NCBI GenBank assembly: GCA_005884465.1
Contig: VAZH01000168.1
Coordinates: 1-12,894, forward strand
Direction: 5' to 3'
Length of the DNA stretch: 12,894 nt
Source: Alphaproteobacteria bacterium
Lineage (GTDB): Bacteria > Pseudomonadota > Alphaproteobacteria > Rhizobiales > Xanthobacteraceae
Made by a program: the position numbers and the translations under genes. Position 1 is the stretch's first letter. The number at the start of each line of letters is the position of its first letter. The notes under the pieces are model-generated. The model was given only the letters and a program-made list of their open reading frames with translations. It did not search any database and was not told where the DNA came from. This document shows, piece by piece, positions 7,408-12,894 of this stretch.

Positions 7408-7421
7408 GTGAATTTGACGAG

Positions 7422-8441
7422 CTACTTGCTCGCCCGAAACCTCTTCTCTCGTGCCCGGAACAACTGATCCGATAAGAACTTCCGCAACCCCACGGCATCA
7501 TCGAACTCAAGCGTCACCGCAAATAACATAATATCATTTCTTGTGGCCTCACTGCCGCGCAGCCGCGCCAGATCCTTTTCCGTGGTCACCAGCGTCAGCG
7601 CATCACGTTTTGCTTCGGCGGTCAGGTTTTCGATCTCGCTTTTCGCAAACGGATGATGATCGGCGAAGGCGCGCTCGCGGACAACATCGATCCCGCTGGC
7701 ACGCAGCGTCCTGAAGAACCGGTCGGGATCGCCGATCCCGGCAAAGGCCAGGACGCGTTTGCCTCGCAATGCCGCCACCGAGGCATCCTCAGGCTTGAGA
7801 TGTGCAGACAGCACCGGTTTGCCCCGGGCAGCGATGTCGGCAGCAACCGCCTCGGCGGCGTTGCCATCGCCGACGACGATCAGCGCGTCGGTGCGAGCAA
7901 GTTGCGGCGGCAGCGGCGCGCGCAGCGGACCCGCGGGAAACACGCAAGCATTGCCGAGACCGCGCTCGCCGTCGATCACGATCAGTGAGGCATCCTTGGC
8001 AATCGTGGGATTCTGGAAACCGTCGTCCAGCAGGATCACGCTGGCACCTTGCGACCGCGCCAATGCGACGCCATCGATGCGATCGCGCGCGACCGCCACC
8101 GGAACCGTTCGCGCCAACATCAAGGGCTCGTCGCCGACATCGGCCGCATCATGCCGCGCGGGATCGACCATGATTGGCCCGCGCAATCGTCCGCCATAGC
8201 CGCGACTGAGCACGACCGCCGTCTCGCCGAGTTCGCGCAGCAGCTTTGCGAGCGCCAGCACGGTCGGGGTCTTGCCGGCGCCGCCGAGGTGATAGTTACC
8301 GACGCAAAACACGGGGATGCCGGCATCAAAGCCGTCGCGCTGCAATCGCTGAGCGGAGATCAAGCCATAGAATGCGCCGAGCGGCGACAGTACTATCGAT
8401 ATCCATGACGATGGCCGGTACCAGAAGGCCGGCTCACGCAT
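7422..8441 (-). CDS. lpxK: Tetraacyldisaccharide 4'-kinase LpxK
   Basis: A 339-residue kinase that phosphorylates the 4' position of the lipid A disaccharide at the inner face of the cytoplasmic membrane. MREPAFWYRP and a hydrophobic stretch at about 13-30 form the usual membrane-associated N-terminus. The P-loop GNYHLGGAGKTP is at 48-59 (Lys57, Thr58). SRGYGGR at 79-85, DVGDEP at 101-106 and DDGFQN at 139-144 are all LpxK signatures. The ATG at 8441 overlaps the waaA stop by eight bases (ATGCGTGA), which suggests translational coupling; a longer frame to 8561 lies wholly within waaA and is not used. It is the last gene of the minus-strand run and ends at hairpin D. In enteric bacteria lpxK sits with msbA, while next to waaA is common in alphaproteobacteria. 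Confidence 0.96.
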   Translation of the reverse strand: MREPAFWYRPSSWISIVLSPLGAFYGLISAQRLQRDGFDAGIPVFCVGNYHLGGAGKTPTVLALAKLLRELGETAVVLSRGYGGRLRGPIMVDPARHDAADVGDEPLMLARTVPVAVARDRIDGVALARSQGASVILLDDGFQNPTIAKDASLIVIDGERGLGNACVFPAGPLRAPLPPQLARTDALIVVGDGNAAEAVAADIAARGKPVLSAHLKPEDASVAALRGKRVLAFAGIGDPDRFFRTLRASGIDVVRERAFADHHPFAKSEIENLTAEAKRDALTLVTTEKDLARLRGSEATRNDIMLFAVTLEFDDAVGLRKFLSDQLFRAREKRFRASK

Positions 8442-9738
8442 TCGCCGCTCCCATTTCGAGCCGCAATTGCAAAAGATACGGTTCGAGGGCTGCGAGCGTG
8501 CGGTCGAGCGCGCCGCCGAGCTGCTCGACCACGCGCTCGGCGGCACCAACCGACAATTCACGGGCCGCCGGATCGGCCAGCAATTGGCCGAGCTGCTTCA
8601 CCAGTGCTTCCTGCGTATCAGCCCGCCTGGCGCCACCTGCGCTATCCAGCGCCTCGTAAACATCGGTGAAATTGAAGATGTGAGGACCATGAACGATCGA
8701 CGCGCCCAGCTTGACCGCCTCGATCGGATTCTGCCCGCCATGCTCGATCAGCGAGCCGCCCATGAACACGATCGGCGCCAGCCGGTAGAACAGTCCCATT
8801 TCGCCCATGGTGTCCGCGACGTAGATGTCGGTCGTTGCGGTCGGCAATTCCTCGCGCGAACGCTGGGCCACGTGCAGGCCGGAAGCCGCGACGCTACGGG
8901 CGATCGCTTCGCCGCGCGCCGGATGCCGCGGCACAATTACGCTCAGGAGCGACGGGAAGAATCCTGCAAGCGCGCGATGCGCATCAAGCAGAATGTCTTC
9001 TTCGCCGGGATGGGTCGACGCCGCCACGATGATCGGGCGGCCGCGCGTCACCGACATCAGCCGTTCCAGTTTGGCGGAGTCGGCGGGCGGCGCCGGAACA
9101 TCCAGCTTCAGATTGCCCGTGGTGATGACGTTGCGGCTGCCCAGCGCCGCAAAACGCTCCGCATCGACATGCGATTGCGCCAGACAGACGTCGAACCGGC
9201 CAAGCAACGCCGAGATCGTGCCGGCGACCCTGCGCCAGCGCGGAAACGAACGATGCGACATCCGGCCGTTGATCAGGACCATCGGCAGCCGCCGCGCCGC
9301 GCTCGACAGGATGAGATTGGGCCACAAATCAGATTCGATGAACAGCGCGAGACTCGGCCGCCAATGATCGAGAAAGCGCGCCACATAACGCGGGGAATCG
9401 TACGGCACATATTGATGAATGATGTCGGCGGGAAACCGCTTGGCGACGATCGCCGCCGAGGTCACCGTGCCCGAGGTCAAGAGGATGCGGATATTGAGCG
9501 CGCGCAACTTCTCGATCAAGGCCGCCGCGGCCAGCACTTCACCGACGCTGGCGCCGTGAATCCACACCAGCGGCCCGTGCGGCCGGATGTCCAGGCTCAT
9601 GCCACGGCGCTCACTGACGCGCGCGGGATCCTCCTTGCCCTGTTTCAGCCGCCGCTTGATCAGCGCCGGCGCCAGCGGCACCAACGCGGCGGAGAGCTTC
9701 TGGTAGACGCGCAGCGTCATCGGCAGGGAGTTAGCCAT
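8434..9738 (-). CDS. waaA: 3-deoxy-D-manno-octulosonic acid (Kdo) transferase WaaA
   Basis: A 434-residue Kdo transferase (also called KdtA), a membrane-associated GT30-family enzyme that adds Kdo from CMP-Kdo to the lipid A precursor. HGASVGEV at 61-68 contains the catalytic base Glu67. ESDLWPN follows in the N-terminal Rossmann domain, then NGRMS. The C-terminal domain has VPRHPAR and GGSLIEHGGQNPIE, the CMP-Kdo-binding region. ATG at 9738 is chosen over an upstream start at 9771 because AAGGAG lies six bases before it and MANSLPMTLRVYQ matches family N-termini. The start overlaps the DUF374 stop by eight bases (ATGGCTAA), and the stop overlaps lpxK by eight, so the three genes are tightly coupled. 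Whether it adds one or two Kdo residues cannot be read from the sequence. Confidence 0.96.
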   Translation of the reverse strand: MANSLPMTLRVYQKLSAALVPLAPALIKRRLKQGKEDPARVSERRGMSLDIRPHGPLVWIHGASVGEVLAAAALIEKLRALNIRILLTSGTVTSAAIVAKRFPADIIHQYVPYDSPRYVARFLDHWRPSLALFIESDLWPNLILSSAARRLPMVLINGRMSHRSFPRWRRVAGTISALLGRFDVCLAQSHVDAERFAALGSRNVITTGNLKLDVPAPPADSAKLERLMSVTRGRPIIVAASTHPGEEDILLDAHRALAGFFPSLLSVIVPRHPARGEAIARSVAASGLHVAQRSREELPTATTDIYVADTMGEMGLFYRLAPIVFMGGSLIEHGGQNPIEAVKLGASIVHGPHIFNFTDVYEALDSAGGARRADTQEALVKQLGQLLADPAARELSVGAAERVVEQLGGALDRTLAALEPYLLQLRLEMGAANA

Positions 9739-10447
9739 GACCGGCTCCTTCCGGACGGCCGATTTGCGCATAGGCGCGACGGGTCGCGTCGTTCAGGGTC
9801 GCCTCCAGTCGCGCGCGCAAGTCTTCCATCGTCTCGGCATCCGCGTCGGGGGGAACGATAATGATCTCGCCTCCGACCAATGCACCTCGCCCGAATGGCA
9901 AATTGATGGTGGTGCGGTCCCAGTTGTGCAGGCGGACGAAGCGGCTGGTCGCCATCGCAAATGGCATGATCGGCCGTCCCGATTCCCGCGCCAGCATGAT
10001 GATGCCCAGCCCCGCGACGCGCGAGCGCTTCGGCACGTCGGCGGTCAGGGCGATGTTATAATTGTCTTCAAGCGCGCGCACCATCTCCTTGAAGGCTCCG
10101 ACACCGCCTTTGCGGTGAAACGCCGAGCCGTGATCGCCCGAGCCGCGGATGGTGCCGATCCCGAGCCATTCGGCGGCGATCGCGTTATATTCACCGTCGC
10201 GATGTTGCGAGATCAGCACCTTGCCGCGGTGGCTTTCCTTGGTCTTGATAAACGGCGTCATGAAATGCTGACCGTGCCAGAATGCGAAGATCGCCGGTTG
10301 CTGCGGCTCGACGATTTCATAGACTTCGGGAGGATCGAAACTGAATTTGTTGGTCCGCCAGACCAGCCGCAAGTACTCGGCCGCGAGGAAACCCGCCGCG
10401 CGCTGAAGCCAGCTGCTGCGCAGCACATTGCGAACTAATCTTTTCAA
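9731..10447 (-). CDS. DUF374 / lysophospholipid acyltransferase-like protein
   Basis: A 238-residue protein of the DUF374 group, which I place in the lysophospholipid acyltransferase superfamily. FAFWHGQHFMTPF at 54-66, SQHRDGEYNA at 80-89, IRGSGDHGS at 100-108 and a VPKRSRVAGLGIIMLARESGRPI segment from 138 are the family landmarks. The classical HX4D acyltransferase pair is not present at His58: residue 63 is Met. The HRDGE motif may carry the equivalent role, which is inference. There is no clear signal peptide. The start is TTG at 10447, overlapping the DUF4170 stop by four bases (TTGA); the next in-frame Met is about 60 residues on, too late to be the start. Its place directly before waaA and lpxK suggests work on lipid A or an associated lipid. 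The substrate is unknown. Confidence 0.85.
   Translation of the reverse strand: MKRLVRNVLRSSWLQRAAGFLAAEYLRLVWRTNKFSFDPPEVYEIVEPQQPAIFAFWHGQHFMTPFIKTKESHRGKVLISQHRDGEYNAIAAEWLGIGTIRGSGDHGSAFHRKGGVGAFKEMVRALEDNYNIALTADVPKRSRVAGLGIIMLARESGRPIMPFAMATSRFVRLHNWDRTTINLPFGRGALVGGEIIIVPPDADAETMEDLRARLEATLNDATRRAYAQIGRPEGAGHG
9745..9750 (-). promoter_or_regulatory. Ribosome binding site of waaA
   Basis: The minus strand reads AAGGAG six bases before the ATG at 9738. It is the strongest Shine-Dalgarno in the window and fixes the waaA start inside the end of the DUF374 gene. Confidence 0.8.
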
Positions 10448-10692
10448 CGGGCAGGCTTCGCGTCTTGACCTGGATCGAGCAGCCGGTGGAGATGAACGAT
10501 GAAATAGCGCATGTGGGCGTTGTCAACCGTTTGTTGCGCTTTGGCTTTCCAGGCAGCGTAAGCGGTCGCGTAATTGGGAAACACGCCGACGATCTCCACC
10601 TGATCGAGATCCTTGAACGTCGTGCTCCCGAGATCGGTCAGTTCTCCTCCGATGACGAGATGAAGCAATTGCTGCTGGGCATTATCCGGCAT
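10444..10692 (-). CDS. DUF4170 domain-containing protein
   Basis: An 82-residue soluble protein that I recognise as DUF4170, a small alphaproteobacterial family without a known function. LLHLVIGGELTDL at 9-21 and VEIVGVFPNYATAYAAWKAKAQ from 32 make up a compact alpha/beta fold, followed by the MRYFIVHLHRLLDP segment that ends the domain. No cysteines, signal peptide or membrane segment are seen. The ATG at 10692 has AAGGAA a few bases upstream. The gene lies 59 bases after the phosphatase gene, the only real gap in the operon, and overlaps the DUF374 start by four bases. The placement hints at a link with envelope lipid synthesis, for example as an accessory or regulatory protein; this is inference only. 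Confidence 0.85.
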   Translation of the reverse strand: MPDNAQQQLLHLVIGGELTDLGSTTFKDLDQVEIVGVFPNYATAYAAWKAKAQQTVDNAHMRYFIVHLHRLLDPGQDAKPAR

Positions 10693-10751
10693 GATTCCTT
10701 TTCCTAACGCATTGCCCGGCCAGCAAGAGTCCCGACGCGCAGCGACGGCGC

Positions 10752-11585
10752 TCAGGGCGGTCCGCGGTTTCGAAAATGCTCGACGATCCGTGCATGACGA
10801 TCGCGCCCCGCTGCCACCAGCACCCCATGCGTCACCTCCCGGCGATTGTATGATATCGGATCTCCCGAGAGCGCGGTCATGTTACCATCCGCTTCCTGCA
10901 CGATCAAATTGGCCGCGGCAAGGTCCCAGTCGTGGCTTTGGCCGCCCGCAAAAGCCGCATCCAGGCTTCCTTGTGCGACCCGGCACAGCCGAAGCGCCAG
11001 CGATCCGATTCGCGGATGAAGGATGATTTCACCGGATGCCTGACTGAGCCGCTGCACCAGCGGCTTCGGACCGGCGACGCGGGAAAAATCCAGCTCAGTG
11101 CCAGCCGTCGCATGAACAGGTACATCGTTGAGCATCGCGCGATGTCCGCGCGCCGCAAAGAAAAACTCGTCGCTGGCCGGTGCAAGCACCGCCGCCAGCA
11201 GTGGCGAACCCCCCTCGACCAGCGCTGCGCTCACGCACCAGTCTTCGCGGCCGGCGAGATAGCCGCGGGTGCCGTCGATCGGGTCGACGATCCAGACCAG
11301 AGGTTTGCCGAGACGCGTCTCGTCATCGGCGCTTTCTTCCGACAGCCAGCCGTAATCCGGCGTGGCCGATCGCAGCCGGCTCTCGAGCAGGTCGTTAACG
11401 CGGATATCGGCTTCGGACACCGGTGAAGATGCGCCCTTGGTCCAGTTTTTCAATTCGGTGCGAAATAACGATAGCGCCAGCGCGCCCGCCTCCCGCACGG
11501 TATCCTTGAGCAACGCGGCGTCGCGCGTCAGAGCATTGTCGCCCAAAATCCTGTTGTGAACGCCGCCGGCGCTAACGTCCGCCAA
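10752..11585 (-). CDS. Inositol monophosphatase superfamily / CysQ-like 3'(2'),5'-bisphosphate nucleotidase
   Basis: A 277-residue Mg-dependent, Li-sensitive-type phosphatase. Metal ligands are visible in order: SEAD at 57-60, LSEES at 81-85, the signature WIVDPIDGTRGY at 98-109 (Asp101, Asp104), and HDWDLAAA at 218-225 (Asp219, Asp221). The family includes CysQ, which removes the 3' phosphate from PAP formed in sulfate assimilation, and inositol monophosphatases. CysQ is my first choice from general resemblance, but substrate cannot be settled by eye, so no symbol is given. The start is a TTG at 11585 with GAGGG eight bases upstream, overlapping the pmbA stop by 14 bases. A second TTG at 11546 would shorten the protein by 13 residues; no ATG is available near the N-terminus. 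It is co-directional with and coupled to pmbA. Confidence 0.85.
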   Translation of the reverse strand: MADVSAGGVHNRILGDNALTRDAALLKDTVREAGALALSLFRTELKNWTKGASSPVSEADIRVNDLLESRLRSATPDYGWLSEESADDETRLGKPLVWIVDPIDGTRGYLAGREDWCVSAALVEGGSPLLAAVLAPASDEFFFAARGHRAMLNDVPVHATAGTELDFSRVAGPKPLVQRLSQASGEIILHPRIGSLALRLCRVAQGSLDAAFAGGQSHDWDLAAANLIVQEADGNMTALSGDPISYNRREVTHGVLVAAGRDRHARIVEHFRNRGPP

Positions 11586-12894
11586 CCGTCAATCCCTCGA
11601 TGCGCACCGTCGGAGCATTCACGCCATAACGGAATTCCAGGTCGTTGGCCGGCGCCAGCGATTTGAATATCTCGAGCAGATGGCCCGCGATCGTCACCTC
11701 GCTCACCGGATAGGTGACCTTGCCGTTCTCGATCCAGAAGCCGGATGCGCCGCGGCTGTAGTCGCCGGTCACCCCATTGACGCCGGAGCCGATCAGGTCG
11801 GTGACGTAAAATCCGGCTCTGATGTCGGACATCAGCTCGGCCGGCGTGGGTTCGCCGGCCTCGAGATGCAGGTTATAAGGCCCCGGCGAGGGCGATGACG
11901 AAACGCCACGGTGGGCGTGGCCGGTCGTGACCAGTTCGAGCTCCCGCGCGGTCGCGCAATCCAAAAGCCACGTTGTCAGAACGCCGTCATCGATGATCGC
12001 GAGCTTTTTGACCTTGACGCCCTCGGCGTCGAAGGTTTGCGAGCGCAATCCGCGCACCCGCAACGGATCGTCGATGATACGGATGTTCTTTGCGAACAAC
12101 CGCGCACCGAGACGGTCCTTCAGGAAGCTGGTCTTGCGCGCGATCGAGGCGCCGTTCACCGCGCCCACGAGATGGCCGACCAGCGATCCGGAAACCCTGG
12201 GATCGAACACGACAGGCACCTTGCAGGTCTCGACCTTGCGGGGATTGGCGCGCGCGACCGTGCGCTCGCCTGCCTTGCGGCCGACGCTTTCGGGCGAGGC
12301 GAGATCGGATGCATGTGGCGCGGTCGTGTAATCGTAATCACGTTCCATGGCGGTGCCGTCGCCTGAGATCGCGGTCATCGCAATGCCCTGGCTCGAGCGC
12401 AAATAGGAGCCATGGAAACCGGTAGAGGTCACCAGCACCATGCCGCCAATTCCCGTCGAGGCCGACGCGCCGCCCGATTTGGTGACGCCCTTGACGGCGA
12501 GCGCGGCCGCTTCGGCTTCACAGGCGCGCCGCTCAAGCTCTGCGGTCGACGGGATGTTGGGGTCGAGCAGATCGAGATCGGGAAAATCGCGCGCCAGCAA
12601 TGATGGATCGGCGAGACCGACATATTTGTCGTCGGGCGCGACGCGCGCCATGGCGACGGCGCGCTCCGCAAGCTTTGCGACGCCATCGCCGCTGACATCA
12701 TTGGTCGAGACCACCGCCTGGCGCTGCCCGACCAGCACGCGCAGCCCGACATCATCGCCTTCCGAGCGCTCGGATTCCTCGACGCGTCCGTCGCGGACTT
12801 CTACCCCTTGCGAAACGCCGCGCACCGCCACCGCGTCGGCGGCGTCCGCGCCGGCGCGCCTGGCGGCCTCGACAAGACGCTGCGCCAGCGTGCT
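11572..12894 (-). CDS. pmbA: TldD/PmbA family protein, PmbA/TldE (N-terminus outside window)
   Basis: At least 440 residues of the PmbA (TldE) subunit; with TldD it forms a protease that degrades unstructured peptides and matures microcin B17 and PQQ-type precursors in other bacteria. The frame runs open through the window edge, and the residues before the GTG at 12831 (LVEAARRAGADAADAVAVRG) match the family N-terminus, so the true start lies outside. VEVRDGRVEESERSEGDDVGLRV and the QRQAVVSTND segment form the N-terminal domain. The C-terminal half has SGVNGVTGDYSRGASGFWIENG and VSEVTIAGHLLEIF, the PmbA C-terminal signature. The HExxxH metal motif of TldD is absent, as expected for the non-catalytic partner. 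tldD is not in the window. It is the first visible gene of the minus-strand operon leading to waaA and lpxK. Confidence 0.93.
   Translation of the reverse strand, partial: STLAQRLVEAARRAGADAADAVAVRGVSQGVEVRDGRVEESERSEGDDVGLRVLVGQRQAVVSTNDVSGDGVAKLAERAVAMARVAPDDKYVGLADPSLLARDFPDLDLLDPNIPSTAELERRACEAEAAALAVKGVTKSGGASASTGIGGMVLVTSTGFHGSYLRSSQGIAMTAISGDGTAMERDYDYTTAPHASDLASPESVGRKAGERTVARANPRKVETCKVPVVFDPRVSGSLVGHLVGAVNGASIARKTSFLKDRLGARLFAKNIRIIDDPLRVRGLRSQTFDAEGVKVKKLAIIDDGVLTTWLLDCATARELELVTTGHAHRGVSSSPSPGPYNLHLEAGEPTPAELMSDIRAGFYVTDLIGSGVNGVTGDYSRGASGFWIENGKVTYPVSEVTIAGHLLEIFKSLAPANDLEFRYGVNAPTVRIEGLTVGGR
11594..11598 (-). promoter_or_regulatory. Ribosome binding site of the CysQ-like phosphatase gene
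   Basis: GAGGG on the minus strand lies eight bases before the TTG at 11585, within the end of pmbA. It favours this start over the TTG at 11546, which has no comparable site. Confidence 0.5.

Noticed and set aside
8467..9861. 464-codon open frame on the plus strand opposite waaA
   Set aside because: It is antisense to waaA, Arg/Gln/His-rich and low in hydrophobic order, without a family match or Shine-Dalgarno.
1..12894. Mobile island, defence or CRISPR system
   Set aside because: No integrase, transposase, tRNA-end repeat, spacer array or restriction/toxin gene was seen, and all the genes look like ordinary chromosomal ones.

Overview
The window looks like chromosomal core DNA of an alphaproteobacterium of the Bradyrhizobium/Rhodopseudomonas group (Nitrobacteraceae). 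The base composition is GC-rich. An alpha/beta hydrolase matches, by memory, the Rhodopseudomonas palustris fluoroacetate dehalogenase. The gaps carry short palindromic elements of the kind common in Bradyrhizobium. This placement is inferred from gene content and style, not from a database search. There are thirteen protein-coding genes, two of them cut by the window edges. I see no tRNA, rRNA, CRISPR array, transposase or phage gene, and no gene-free stretch longer than about 260 bases.

Layout from left to right: the 3' part of tadA (+); a fluoroacetate dehalogenase-type hydrolase (-); an acyl-CoA dehydrogenase (+); purD (-); xseA (+); a secreted dienelactone-hydrolase-like protein that lacks its nucleophile (-); a small DUF2093 protein (+). 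Then comes a compact minus-strand run of six genes, read from right to left: pmbA/tldE (cut by the window end), a CysQ/inositol-monophosphatase-like phosphatase, a DUF4170 protein, a DUF374 acyltransferase-like protein, waaA and lpxK. Within this run pmbA/phosphatase, DUF4170/DUF374, DUF374/waaA and waaA/lpxK overlap by 4 to 14 bases, and only the phosphatase-DUF4170 junction has a gap (59 bases). It is probably one operon with the lipid A/Kdo core steps at its 3' end.

The other genes serve separate housekeeping roles: tRNA wobble editing (tadA), purine synthesis (purD), DNA repair (xseA) and acyl-CoA oxidation. The left two thirds alternate in strand, giving four convergent and three divergent gaps. 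All four convergent gaps (302-410, 2808-2942, 5994-6109, 7367-7421) contain a strong palindromic element, and none of the divergent gaps does. Inside the three larger elements each half forms its own hairpin, and the stem sequences differ between halves while pairing is kept.

I found no clearly new multi-gene system. The best leads are the dehalogenase with a complete defluorination residue set but a changed pocket position, the secreted hydrolase with Ala at the nucleophile position, the convergent-gap palindromes, and the two uncharacterised proteins (DUF374, DUF4170) embedded in the lipid A operon.
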